This document shows, piece by piece, positions 1 to 13,776 of a stretch of DNA of 64,000 nucleotides. Origin of the DNA: Epiperipatus broadwayi. Its lineage: Eukaryota; Onychophora; Udeonychophora; Euonychophora; Peripatidae. Location: positions 1,323,236 through 1,387,235 of the forward strand of contig JAQFVV010000156.1 of assembly GCA_028023455.1 (NCBI GenBank), given 5' to 3'. Within the stretch, counting starts at the first letter, position 1, and each line of letters starts with the position of its first letter. Under the pieces are notes generated by a model. The model worked only from the letters and a program-made list of their open reading frames with translations, ran no database searches and was not told the origin of the DNA. Made by a program: the position numbers and the translations under genes.

Positions 1-358
1 AGATTTGGATATTCTTGTTAAGTTTTTTGCCTGAAGGCAGGATAAAAAATCTGGGCAATAGATTACTGAAACTAGGCACTAACACTTAATTCGCAATGAT
101 AATTTGCTATTTGCCTCTTAATATTACTTATATTAGCATGAAAATATTTACAACTAAATTTATAAAATTTAATGACAGCAACGTAACCTTAAATTTTTTA
201 TTTAAATTATTAAACTGTAGTTAAAGAAACTGCAAGTTTTTTATAGTAAGTTTTGAGTTAAAACATATTATTTGATTAAGTACAACTTAACACAAAACTG
301 TGATTTACTAAGTCTAATCTGGTTGCATTGAATGTTTAATAATACATGACCATATAAT

Positions 359-580
359 CATTAAAACCCAGTCAACACTTAGACAATCCCAATATCAATA
401 ACAATCAACTTTCAAACTGTTGTGGAGACAACCTTCTTTTAATAGTAAGGATAGAATCTTATAAAGGGGTGGAATGGTCTAATATGCTTATATAGACATT
501 AAAGATTGCCTTGACAACAGTTTGGAAATTATTGATTGATATTGGGATTGTCTAAGGGTTGACTGATTTTTAATAATTAC
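359..580. repeat. MITE-like inverted repeat, family IR-1
   Basis: Two arms of about 75 bp (359-433 and 504-580) are imperfect reverse complements around a ~70-bp centre. Shared landmarks are a TTGCCTTGACAACAGTTT-type outer block and a GATATTGGGATTGTCTAAG block. Single-arm relatives lie at 19,800-19,875 and 20,265-20,310, so this is a dispersed family. No coding capacity. A non-autonomous DNA transposon is the likeliest nature; the superfamily is not assignable and no target duplication is evident. Confidence 0.7.
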
Positions 581-1688
581 TTACAAACCCATTTAATCTT
601 GAGCATTATTACACAATTATTATGAACATATAAATATATAATATCACACCATTTAATAAAATATGTAATTTTGATGCCTTCAATATGTTTGCTAACTATC
701 GTTTGATATGACAGAACTTTTGCTTTATTTGTTTATATATGATATCATTTCTAAATATTTTTTTTAGTCTTTGACTTTAAGCTTCAGACTACATAAGAAT
801 AAAATACATATGTCAAAGTTATAAATCTTTTAAATGCTAGTGATTTGAGTAACACATTTTAAAAATTTGATTTTATACTAGTAAAATTGAAAGGAATGAT
901 TAACAATTTATTAATTAGAAATAATCAAATAATTATGGGTAATTATGCTAAGTAGGTTAATATTTCAAAAAGACTGAATAATTTATCTTTTCCTTTATAT
1001 ATATATATTCTAATGATTTTAATAAGCCCTGGAAATACTCTTAAATATGTAATGCTGAGAATATATAATAACATTTATGAAGATCTAAAATCGAAATGTT
1101 AATGTCATTATAGTAATTTACAAGTCAAATTTATTGAAATTCTTTTAATAATCAATGAATTACATGTTCTAATATTAGCACTGTGTAAATTATAATATTT
1201 CATAAGTGTTAAGAAAATTATCAAAAGAAATGGATGTAAAGTGGATGATTTAATATATCACACTCTCATTTCAAAACATTTAAGATTGGCCTATATAAGT
1301 ACATTTAGATTTGAAGATAAGATGGTTGTTCTTATTTTCTCAATGCTTTTATCTTGTGGCTGGAATAAAATATCCTCATATTTAACATCACCGATTTAAT
1401 ATTATGCATGGTTCTAGTGTGTAAGGTTTATTACCCAAATAGAATTAAAGTGACTTTAACAACTTGCAAAGAAATTTATTAATTAGCAAAAAATGGTCCA
1501 CTTTTATTAGAATTTGTTGTTATATCGATAATAAATCAATGATTAATAATCAAAAATGCTGAAATTTTATATTAGGGATGGTCTTTGTTTCAAACAACAA
1601 TTAAGTTGTAAACTTTATTATAAATTCATAAATAAACAACAGTGTCTAAAGATTTATGATGATGGCATTTTAGTATTAATTAATTATT
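581..1688. other. AT-rich stretch without recognised gene
   Basis: Only short frames and a small (TA)n run near 1,000 are present. I see no splice-flanked open frame, RNA gene or recognisable element. Confidence 0.6.
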
Positions 1689-2182
1689 GGACTATTTCCT
1701 TCATCTTCATTAAGAACTGAATGTCTTGAGAAAAATTTAAATTTTCTAAATATATTCAACTGTTATTAATAAGACACTGGTTAGTAGAATGCATCTTGTC
1801 ATGACAAGTGGTATTATTCTCCTCTCTTCTTCAGGTATTGCTGGCTTGATTAGTGACAGTACTAGCATGGGAATCAAGCCTGGATTTTTAGTTCTGGAAT
1901 ACTGAATTTTAAATTTTCTGCCTTTGTCAGAATAGCTAAGTATGTTACCTTAAAATTTAATATTTAAAAATCTAAAGATCCAAGTTTGATTCCCATGCTA
2001 GTATTGTCACTAGTCAAACTAGTAACAACTGAATAAGTGAGGAAAATAATATCACTTGAAACATTGTATTAAACGCTAACATGTGTGATATTACTAACAG
2101 CTTAATGTATTTAAAAAGTTTAAATAAAGTTTAAATTTTTCTAAAGACATTCAATTTTTTAATATTAGATGATGGAAATATA
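1689..2182. repeat. Head-to-head pair of dispersed repeat family R2 (SINE-like)
   Basis: The block 1,971-2,182 (+) is repeated in reverse complement at about 1,689-1,892, with an ~80-bp spacer. Each copy has a GATTCCCATGCTAGTA core followed by a TCACTAGTCAA-type segment, a 'gaaacattg' landmark, and a tail ending near TTAGATGATGGAAATA. A third copy at 61,671-61,990 has a canonical pol III B box (GGTTCGAATCC), which suggests a tRNA-related SINE origin. Here the B-box positions are degenerate. Confidence 0.65.
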
Positions 2183-2184
2183 GG

Positions 2185-2385
2185 TACATAAACCGAGCAC
2201 TGATTATACATATATGTGTGTGGGAGATGATGATCTGGACCAACTGATGAGTGCTGGTTCAGCATGAAATATATATATTTATTATTTATCTTTTCTACAT
2301 GTGTATGGTCATGTGTATCAGTGGAATAAAGGGTGCTTGAAAGTCCATGTTCAAATCCCGTATATTTAGTTTCAACTAATAATTA
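2185..2385 (+). repeat. Dispersed repeat family D1, copy 1
   Basis: This copy carries the family core: GAGATGATGATCTGGACCAA, then a 'gagtgctggttcagcatgaa' block, an ATTTATCTTTT stretch, and 'tgtatggtcatgtgtatcag'. It ends near a B-box-like GTTCAAATCC at about 2,350. At least seven related copies occur in the window (34.9, 40.1, 41.5, 46.3, 49.2, 49.6 and 52.2 kb, both strands). Probably a SINE or other short retroposon. No A box is confidently visible. Confidence 0.65.
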
Positions 2386-2776
2386 ATAATAGTTATTAAT
2401 TACATAGTGCTGAAAATATATAACATTATTTATGGAAAAGTAAACTTTGAATGCACATATTACAATAATAATAATTTACATTTGGAATTTATTAAGTTGT
2501 AAGTAAGTTTCATTAATATTTTATAAAAAATACTGCTAAATTCACTTCTTCAAGTGTCAATGATTAATTTTTGATCCATCTATCAGCTAGAAATGTTAAA
2601 TAAAAGTAGTTATTTTTGTTTAGCTGATAAATTAGAATTGTTATAAAAAAAAAAAAAGACATTCCTTAGAAGTTTATCAAATGACTTTAATAAGTCTGAT
2701 TTGTGAATTATTATGGTATATACATTCAGAGTTTACTTTTCACATATATAACTGTTAAATAACGAAATGTGTGGTT

Positions 2777-3052
2777 TATATATATAATAAAGTCAGATAT
2801 TCTATGGTAATATCTCCACACAAACTCAAATATATATTATTATTCTAATTATTTATTTCTAAAGCGCTTTTCGAAGGAGCTATGCCTTCATTTTCAAAGC
2901 TATAGATAGATAGGGCTATCAATCTATAGCTTTGAAAATGAAGGCATAGCTCCTTCGAAAAGCGCTTTAGAAATAAATAATTAGAATAATAATATATGAG
3001 TTTGTGTGGCGATATTACCGTAGAATATCTGACTTTATTTTCACATATATAT
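2777..3052. repeat. Fold-back unit, ~131-bp arms, 14-bp loop
   Basis: Arms 2,777-2,907 and 2,922-3,052 are near-perfect reverse complements, differing by a few substitutions and a short indel near the ends. The arm contains an AAGCGCTTTTCGAAGGAGC block. The loop is 2,908-2,921. It is non-coding and would form a very stable hairpin. Probably a MITE or fold-back transposon; no clear target duplication because the flanks are (TA)-rich. Confidence 0.8.
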
Positions 3053-3180
3053 AAAAGTGAAGATCAAAAAGATATAATTGATGGAAAATTTTTGACTACA
3101 ACCATGATAAAATATTAAAATATATATAATTATCTACTTCAATATTCTACATGGTGGGTCCCAAAAGTTTTCATGAATTA

Positions 3181-5905
<2,725 letters not shown>

Positions 5906-6059
5906 TTACACCGCCCTCCATTTAAGAGTAAAATGCATCAGTTATACCATTTTATCTCTAATAATTTCTTTATATTTTTACCTATTGTTCCCTTATTGCA
6001 TATTCCAAAGATTTATTTCAATTTCATGACCTGCAGTTTCTATCCACTAATTTACCTTC

Positions 6060-6600
6060 TTCACTGTCTGTCAGGCAGTTCCTTTTTCCTCTTTATTAAT
6101 CTTAGTGACTGAACATTATATGTTCCTTTCTCCTCCATGCCCTGTGCCACAACAAATGCATTGTTATTGTATTTCTGTATTATTATATGGATCATGATAG
6201 ATTGGTTGAAACTTTTTTGTAAATGTGTTTTTTTGGGATGGCCTACATGATTGACTCTTATCATGATCTCATCTACCATAAATCCATCTTTGGCCATTCC
6301 TGGCCTCTTCTTGCATCTTCTCTAGCTTAATTCACACCTGCATAGCATCCTTCCTTTTATCTATCAGGCATGCTCCCACTGATAGCATGGTCTTTAATGG
6401 GTATGATATATTCTTCCCAAAATGAAGCTGGATGGGTTTGAATCCTGTAGTCTTGGTTTTTTGACCAATTCATCATATTAAGTATCTGTGGGATCTCTTT
6501 AACCCATGTGTATGTATACTCAAAACAGTCACCTCAGCTCCTGCATGACCTGTTTACATGGATTGCACTGTGATTTATGAATTGTATGTGAGTATGTGTT
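6060..6600 (-). pseudogene. Integrase C-terminal region of the LTR element
   Basis: Broken minus-strand reading contains WVKEIPQIL, then NQDYRIQTHPASFWEEY, resembling the integrase C-terminal 'N ... H..TG.SP..L' region of Ty3/gypsy elements. Basic segments (REDARRGQEWPKMD and VDEIMIRVNHVGHPKK) follow. Several stops and frame changes interrupt it. The 78-residue open frame 6,061-6,297 is the last intact stretch. No chromodomain could be recognised. Confidence 0.6.
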
Positions 6601-6604
6601 TTAT

Positions 6605-7140
6605 TCAATGTTTCTCAGTCCATTTTTCTACTTGTCGGACATGAATGGCAGATGTGATTTTGCCATGAATTCTCACCATTCCAAAATGCCATTGTTCCAG
6701 AGCCCATATTGTTTGTTTAGTATTTGTCTGAGACATAGAATATGCAGCCACCAGTTTTAAAAATACATTGTAAGCCACAATGAAGTATTTCATTTTATTA
6801 AACAGAGGCAATTGTCCATAAAAATGTATAGCCATTAAACTATTCACTTGTTGATTGTATATAGTCCTCAGTGGCCCCACCATAGATATATTAAGGGGTT
6901 TAGTCTTTGAGAATATTTTGCACTCATCTATGGTGGCTAAAATGCTGGCATACATTCCTGGCCAGTAAAACCAATGGTTTAACCAACCCTCAACTTTATT
7001 TGCCCCATAGTGCCCATATTTTTGATGCATATGATCAACCATCTGTTTCCACCTGTCTTTATCCTTTTCATTTCTATGCTGCAAAAGCTTCCCTTTTAGG
7101 CAATAGTGCTTCCTATCCCTTCATAATGAGTTACTTCTAG
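6605..7140 (-). pseudogene. Integrase (zinc-binding and core N-terminal part) of LTR element
   Basis: The longest intact frame (6,605-7,084) encodes 159 residues. It shows the zinc-finger region with HMHQKYGHYGANKV, then WFYWPGMYASI, the usual Ty3/gypsy integrase signature. The second cysteine of the C-x2-C pair is replaced (DECKIF). The core begins with GPLRTIYNQQVNSLMAIHFYGQLP; by family knowledge the position before FYG is normally the first catalytic Asp, here His. This copy should therefore be catalytically dead. It lies downstream of RNase H in element orientation, as expected. Confidence 0.85.
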
Positions 7141-7299
7141 TTCTCATCACAGGTTATGATGTAAATACTTCATTATCTTTCCATAATCATAATCTTCACT
7201 TTGTCACTTTTTTAATTTTTGAAAGTCATTTTCTATCTCATCACTTCTGTTTATTTCTATTGTGGCAATATATGCACCATGACAGCTTTAATGATGTTA

Positions 7300-7600
7300 C
7301 TCCTGTGCTGTAGGGTATCGGCTTAATGTGTCCACCATGACATTTTCTTTACCCTGTCAGTATTTCATGCTGTAATTGAATTCTTAAAGAAACAAACTCC
7401 ATCTTATTAACTGGCTGTTTGTGAAGAAAATATGGCTTAATAACTCAAGGTTTGTGTGATCAGTAAATACAACTACCTCAGATCCTATCAGAAATTGGCA
7501 GAACATTTTAATACTCATATAAATTTCTAAGGTCTCCTTCTCAATTTATGGTATACTTTATTTCCAGACCCTTCAATAAGTGGCTTATTAAAAATACCCT
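7300..7600 (-). pseudogene. RNase H domain of LTR element
   Basis: Minus-strand reading across frames shows DHTNLELLSH, then FFTNSQLIRWSLFLQEFNYS, then GKENVMVDTLSRYP. This is the Ty3/gypsy RNase H tail (TDH..L ... R(L)..RW ... N..AD.LSR). The final catalytic Asp is retained in the VDTLSR box. Stops and frame shifts break it. It sits between the RT (higher coordinates) and the integrase. Confidence 0.85.
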
Positions 7601-7639
7601 GTGTTGACCTTCCTCTTGTATTTGGAAGCCCTCAATCTC

Positions 7640-8620
7640 AACCCACTACTGTTAATTTGTTCAAAGAATGGCTTATAAAAACAGAATATGACAATATAAC
7701 CTTTTCTATAAACCCTGTTTGCACTTTTTTGAAATTACATTCATGCTGTTCAGTCCATGCCTATTGTCTTTCTTCTTAAGCAATTGAAGTAATGGCTCCA
7801 TGTCAAAAAAAAGTTTTGTAAACCCGGTTATAAAAATTGCATAAGCCTAGGAAGGACTTTACATGTTTTTATTTTTAGGCCTGAGAAACTACTGGATTGC
7901 CTGAATTTTTTTCTGGATGTAGTTGGATTTCTTTTTCACTGATTATGATGGCCAAAAAACTTTACTTTGATGGTCATTTGATTCCCTTTTGTCTGTCTTC
8001 ACATAACTGCTGCTCTAAATGCATGAAATGCTCTTACTTTCTGATGCCAATACAATGTCATCTATATACATTACTATTAAATTTTTAATACTGTCTGATA
8101 ACCCCTGATTTAGACACTGTATGAGTTCCACCCCACTAACATTACTATTAAATTTTTGATACTGTCTGATAACCCCTGATCTAGACACTGTATGAGTTCC
8201 ACCCCACTATATGCATGCCCATTATACCAAAATGCAGCATATTTCCGATCGTTAGGGTGAAGCTTGATTTGCCAGTAACTGACAATCAAATCAAATGTCA
8301 AAAAAATATTCTTAATTATGGAATTTTGCTAATAACTTGTTCATGTGGAGGGGCATTTATGTTGGGAATAGTTATCTTATTTAATTGCCCAGCATTTAAG
8401 CAAATCCAAATGGGCCCGTTCTTTTTTATGGTTACATTTGGCTTTTTAAAGGGGAGTGAGATGATTCCCCATTTAAGCATTTTTTCTATTTGGTCTTCAA
8501 CCTCACCCCTATATTGATGAGGGATAGGTTATGCCTGGGCCTGATATGGTTAATCCCTCATGAGTTTTATCCTATGCTCATACCCTTGAATCACTCTGGG
8601 GACCTCAGATAAAATACTCT
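7640..8620 (-). pseudogene. Reverse transcriptase of LTR element
   Basis: Order in minus-strand reading: a YESILSEVPRV...GYEH spacer (~8,560-8,640); YRGEVEDQIEKMLKWGIIS; NGPIWICLNAGQLNKITIPN; DLIVSYWQIKLHPNDRKYAAF; and an intact catalytic box MYIDDIVLAS at about 8,045-8,075. It belongs to the Ty3/gypsy RT family. A 71-bp tandem duplication (8,069-8,139 and 8,140-8,210) lies just upstream of the YIDD box in element orientation and shifts the frame. A stop also precedes the box. The enzyme therefore cannot be produced from this copy. Confidence 0.9.
8069..8210. repeat. 71-bp tandem duplication inside the RT
   Basis: Units 8,069-8,139 and 8,140-8,210 are nearly identical, with about three differences such as 'gatttagac' against 'gatctagac'. 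The unit is not a multiple of three, so it frameshifts the RT next to its catalytic motif. It probably arose after insertion. Confidence 0.9.
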
Positions 8621-8732
8621 CATATTTATTTAACACTTGCTCCAGTTGTTTCTTTTGATCATTGTTTATACACCTTAATTCTTTTATCTTCTTTCCTATC
8701 TCTATTTTCATCCCTGCACTTTGTACACAGAA

Positions 8733-9115
8733 TTACCCAGTAGATCTATCTGCTTGGTCTACTGCAAATGTAATTGCTTCATTGTTCAGTTTTACCTGAC
8801 TTTGTTTATAATCTAGCACACAACTGGTCTTATACATAAAGTATGATCCCAGCATAACTTTGTGGATCAGACCCTCCAAGATAAGCAGTACATGGATATA
8901 TTCTTTCTCTGCTATGTGCATGACATATACCATTTTTAATGGCAAAATTTTAACTTCAGGATTAACATGATTCATTCTATCAACTCCTGGGACATTACTG
9001 ACACCTGGCTTCCTGAATCAAGTACAGCACTGGTTATCACCCCTTCTATTATTATTTTCACTTTTGGACAACCCTGAGGTGCCATTATTGGCTCCCTCTC
9101 CTTCCAGCTGCACAT
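8733..9115 (-). pseudogene. Aspartic protease region of LTR element
   Basis: Minus-strand reading gives PKVKIIIEGVITSAVLDSGS, then QVSVMSQELIE. The active-site box is DSGS (about 9,008-9,019) instead of the common D(T/S)GA. It is followed by a frame containing ILPLKMVYVM and a K.MLGSYFMYKTSCVLDYK segment typical of the protease C-terminal half (ILG.DFL....C.ID). The 80-residue frame 8,733-8,975 is the intact tail. It lies just before the RT, as in Ty3/gypsy pol. Confidence 0.8.
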
Positions 9116-9639
9116 CAGGTTTGTTACTTGCATATTACTGTTTTCCCTATTGTATCTTCCAATCTATCTTTTGTTCTTCCCATTGATCTGACCTCTTTTG
9201 AAAGCATAATATTTTGCACCACTCTACCATTCATTTATTTTTAAAAAATTATATTCCCTGTCCCTATTCTTCCTAATATGCCTACTGCTGTCAGTACCCT
9301 AAGTACTTCAGCCACCTGATCTACCATTTATTGTTTTATTCCAATTATTATTTGCTGTATATCCTTAGGAAAGTTATATCTAACTATTTGTACAATTTGC
9401 CATTAGTTTCCCCACTTGTCAGTGGAAAAATGTAATGAATAGTTTCCTAGGCTGCCATTTATTCTGTGCCACCTGGTGCTCAATACTTTTGTGATATTCA
9501 TTCTTCCAATAGTTTACCAGTAATGCCTGTTTGTATTCTCCATTGCTGGTTTTGAGAATAATGACTCCCACCAGAATTGAGCATTGTTCTATATATGACT
9601 GTGAGATATAGTGACCCTGGCTACTTCACTTAATTTATT

Positions 9640-9960
9640 CAGCATAAAATAACATTTCAGGCTATCACAGTGTTCAGTGCATTAAATCTATTTATATGTA
9701 TGCATGTTCTTACACTTTCCTATTCGTTTTTTAACCCTTCTATTCTCTTTATTTGTTTTTCCACATTTTCTTTTATCATTATCATGCCTTTACTTGTTTT
9801 TCCACATTTTCTTCTATCATTATCATGCCTTTCCTTATCCTCTTGTTGTACTGCCCTATTTTTCAACCTCCACTGTCTTATTTCTTCTATCAGCACTTCC
9901 ACACTTTCTACTTTTCAAAAAAAATTTTTTTTTATTTATTTCTATTTTAAATATTTTTTG
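9640..9960 (-). pseudogene. Possible gag remnant of LTR element
   Basis: A minus-strand frame (9,720-9,902) gives a Lys/Glu/Arg-rich, coiled-coil-prone peptide starting MEVLIEEIRQWRLKNRAVQQ. Position upstream of protease and composition suggest a gag fragment. No CCHC zinc knuckle is visible and there is no sequence-level family match I can defend. A ~39-bp tandem duplication (about 9,756-9,834) lies within it. The plus-strand frames at 9,670-10,026 are antisense, Phe/Leu-rich shadows. Confidence 0.35.
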
Positions 9961-10200
9961 AACAAAGCATGTGACTGCCTCCAACCCCCCCCCCTCTACT
10001 CCTTTCCATCTCCACTTTGTCCTTAGTACCACAATCTGCCTTAAATATCTATCTCTTTAAACTCTTCTTTTTATTTAAATTTATTATAGTTTGTTTGCTT
10101 TGGTCCCCCCTCTTTCTACACTGTACATCGTTTTCATATTTATAATGGCATGATTTAGCCTTTCTTCAAGACTTTTTTTTTAAACTTTTAATTCTACTTT

Positions 10201-10376
10201 AATTATGTTTAATATTAAATAGTGCTATCACAATTATAATGTAAAGCTGTATAATTAATAGCAATTAGTCAATTAAAATGGCTGAGCATTTTCGAGAAAA
10301 TGTATTTCTCATAATCATAGCCTGTTATACAGCTTTACATTGTAAGTGTGATAGCACTATTTAATATTATCATAAT
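10201..10376. repeat. MITE-like hairpin nested in the LTR element
   Basis: Arms 10,201-10,254 and 10,325-10,376 are reverse complements with few mismatches; the core is AATAGTGCTATCACA...AATGTAAAGCTGTATAA. It lies between the 5' LTR and the gag-like fragment, so it was probably inserted after the retrotransposon. It is non-coding. Confidence 0.78.
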
Positions 10377-10444
10377 TTGGACAAATGTAAAGCATAAATC
10401 TATAATTTATTATTTAGTTATGTTATGATTGCGATTAACTCAAT

Positions 10445-12369
10445 TGAACTGGGTGGGAGAATATCATTCTGATTATTTAAATTTAAAAAATTTCAATCTA
10501 CTCCAGATGCTCTTTCACTATTGCAGCAAACTGGCCCTTCAAGCAAAGAAATCAAATATAGAATGTGGATAAGACCAACAGCCACTTATAACTAGACAGT
10601 CTATATGAAGTATAACATATAGCCCCACTTTTAGGCTATAAAACTTCTTGGCTGCTAAATTCAAACCCCTGCCATCCAAAACATTTTTATTTGTTTTGAG
10701 GTAAAACCTAAGATGCCAGCTAATTATAAGTTATAATTAGCATGCCTAGATGACAGGTATACAATTTAATACTTTATCAATCCCTAGCTAGCTCTTTATT
10801 TAAGTATAGGGGAGATAAACTATAATGTATTGCTTAATGCTTATTTTTAACTATAGACTTTCTATTAGTGACCCAATTATCAAAGAGAACTGACCAAACA
10901 ATAATTATCAAACCAACAATTTATTTAAAAAAACTTCTAATCAAAAAAACATGGTAATAATGAATATTATAATAAAAGAATATTATAAGTTTATTTAAAC
11001 ACACTTCTAGTTGAAATATATAATAAGGAATACTATAACTAAAACATTTAAATCTAAATATGTCCACACACATTGAAATATAAATTCATTACTCAATGGA
11101 AAGCTTTGCACATATTAAAACATATGCACACACATACTGGGGTTCATTTTATATAATGACTTATAGGAGATGATTAAAGATTTCTACGGATATCAAAGTC
11201 CCTACAAAGTCTTTTATTCGAACATGATCCATTTATAAATGGGAATAAGAAAATTCATAGTTACCTAGGATTTTGCATTTTACACTTCTAAAGATATGAC
11301 TCCTCATTTTCTTCTGTCATACTGACCACCAACTGGTTGGATTTTTGGACTCCACTAATGGTTTTGGCTCCTAGCTGACTTCCTACATTCACTGAGATAG
11401 ATATTCCTTGACTGTTCAAATTATTAAGTGGGCATGAATTTTAGATGGAGGACTTCTGGTGTTCTGGAGGACTGGGACTGAAGATGGGCCATATACTCCA
11501 GTGTCTGTTGAACAATGCATGATGTTAGATGGTTCTTCGGTAAATGTGAATACATCTAATCACTTTCTGGGGATGCTAATAGCTTTCCTCATCTTCTCTT
11601 CTCTGGAAACTCTTCCATAGTAGTAGTATGAATATAATCTTAATCTTAATGATTATTATGAATGAAGCTGATTGACACTGGAACTGCAAACATTAAAAAA
11701 AAACTGAACTGAACTGATATGAATAGATTTTTCAGTCTCTTTATACAATTCCTCTTAATTGTCTCTAGTTATCACTCTGATCTAGTTTAATAAATTTATA
11801 TTCTCATTGTGTTTTAATCTGTATTTTTGCATAAATTAATTTAGCCTTTGGATAAAATACCATCTTGAATCATTTTCCATTGTTTTCACTTAATGCAATT
11901 TACAATTATTCCCTTTTTTCTGTTTATAAGTGGATTTAAATTTATATGCTTTCCTTTCACATTTTAATTCAATTTTCCATTTTTACACACACATTTTTTT
12001 TCTTTAAGTTTATGAAAAGAGAGAACTATAGTTTTAACTTTGTATTTAGTTACCCCCCCCCTTCTTTTCCTATTCACTCTTTAACTATTAAAACTCTTAT
12101 ATATATATTTTAAATGACAAGATGACACAATGCTTTATTTTTTGGCGATTTACATCTCTTTAAAAAAAAAAACTCCTTAAACCCTTTAGTACCAATATTT
12201 CATTTATTAAAACTACTTATTTTTTTTGTGAAATTTAATCTGATGATTTGCTAATAAATGATTCTGCAGTATTTTTATTTTTTAAAATTTCAGTTTAAAA
12301 TCTTAAACTAATCATAATTTTTCTTTAAAAAAAATTACAAAACATGTAGCATTATTCACTAGTGTTACA
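10445..12369 (-). repeat. 5' LTR of Ty3/gypsy element (short form)
   Basis: It is homologous to 3,293-5,905, with the same ends on the plus strand (TGAACTGGGTGGGAGAATAT at the left, CACTAGTGTTACA at the right). It lacks about 757 bp present in the other LTR, with a single ATTTAA left at the junction (10,798-10,803). Many substitutions and small indels separate the copies. It is followed directly by (AT)n from 12,370. Confidence 0.88.
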
Positions 12370-12560
12370 ATATATATATATATATATATAATCACTAAAG
12401 CAAGTCATATATTGTGTGACTTGTTTTAAGCTTGTATTACAGATATATAATATAGGGAATGTACAAATAGCTCTAAGAAGCTCTTATTGATAAGTGCTGC
12501 AAGAGAAAGCATTTAAAATCTCTATCTAGAATTATTCATATATATATATATCATGATCTG
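12370..12560. repeat. (AT)n tract and short dispersed repeat
   Basis: An (AT)n run at 12,370-12,391 flanks the LTR element. Then comes an AAGCAAGTCATATATTGTG-type block, related to blocks at 50,463-50,490 (+), 60,042-60,110 (-) and 60,419-60,475 (-). It is non-coding and the function is unknown. Confidence 0.5.
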
Positions 12561-13147
12561 AAAGTGGAATTAAAGTTAGAGATAGTGAATGCATGCTCTG
12601 ACGTTTATTTAAACAAACGCTTGATGGTGTTTTTGGTAGAACGCCATCTGTTGACATAAATACAAGCGTTAGCAAGTTTTTAACTTGTTTTTTGTTTTTC
12701 ATATATATATATTGTAGATAACTTTGTGTTTGTAATAATGAAGGATAGAAGTGAGAATTATAAATTTATCAATCATTTAAAGAAAAGTATAGTAATACTT
12801 GCAGTTGAGATTAGTATTGTTTTCAGCCATTAATCTCTTTGTATAAAAACTATAGATTTGTTAAACTTGGTACATAAAAGTATTTAAAACTTTAGCTAAT
12901 TAATACAATTTAAGCTTAAAACATTTTAAATAATTATTTACTTGAAAAGAAATCCTTTCAAGAATCGTTTAATAAAACATTGTAATGAAATACAAACTCA
13001 TCCCCAGTCATAATGCAGTGTAGGGGTAGTAACATTGGCCAATTTCAGTTTTCCCTTTTTAAAAGAGGGCCACACATTTTTTTCTGAATTAATATCAAGT
13101 AATACCATTGTTATTAATAACTATTCCACACTTACTATTTTTCAGTT
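12561..13147. other. Unassigned AT-rich stretch
   Basis: It contains a slightly GC-richer patch (12,595-12,680, with ACGCCATCTGTTGACATAAA) that may be a fragment of another repeat. I could not match it to anything else in the window. No gene is recognised; the 78-residue frame starting at 13,035 runs into the fold-back arm and is not convincing. Confidence 0.4.
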
Positions 13148-13776
13148 AACCTTAGTACATGCACCTTGTGTGCTTAATTTTACTCCAAGAGAGACTTCTA
13201 CAAATCTTGATGCAAGATTCGACTTTATAAAGATAAGAGTGGCCACTCTTATCTTCAACCTATTTTTTTAATTATATAGGCAAATCTAAAGCATTTTTCA
13301 TTTGGGAGTGTGAATCTAATAAATTCTTCACTGATTGAGTCCACTATTTCTGTTACACATTAAAGTTCACAAAATCTTTCGATTTACAATGAGTCAATAT
13401 TTAGATCTTAAATTTAGAAATATTTTAAATCAATTTAAAGTTGTAAATATTACAATGGGTTTAATAAGAATTAATATTTACAACTTTAAATTGATTCAAA
13501 ATATTTCTAAATTTAAGATCTAAATATTGACTTATTATAAATCGAAAGATTTTATGAATGTTAATGTGTAACAAAAATAGTGGACTTAATAGGTGAAGAA
13601 TTTATTAGCTTCATGCTCCCAAATCAAAAATGCTTTAGATTTGCCTACATAATTAGAAAAATAGGTTGAAGATAAAAGTGGCCACTCTTATCCTTATAAA
13701 GTTGAATCTTGCCTTAAGATTTGTAGAGCTCTCTCTTGTAGTAAAATTAAGCACACAAGGTGTATGTACTAAGGTT
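13148..13776. repeat. Large fold-back unit, ~305-bp arms
   Basis: Arms 13,148-13,452 and 13,472-13,776 are imperfect reverse complements, separated by a loop of about 19 nt. Each arm contains a smaller palindrome; in the left arm it is AGATAAGAGTGGCCACTCTT and neighbours (~13,230-13,256). The small open frames here (13,035-13,271; 13,335-13,523; 13,666-13,863) are products of the repeat and show no protein family features. Likely a fold-back or MITE-type DNA element. Confidence 0.82.

Noticed and set aside
9670-10026. Overlapping Phe/Leu/Ser-rich plus-strand frames
   Set aside because: Antisense to the gag-like part of the minus-strand LTR element, in pyrimidine-rich DNA; no domain.
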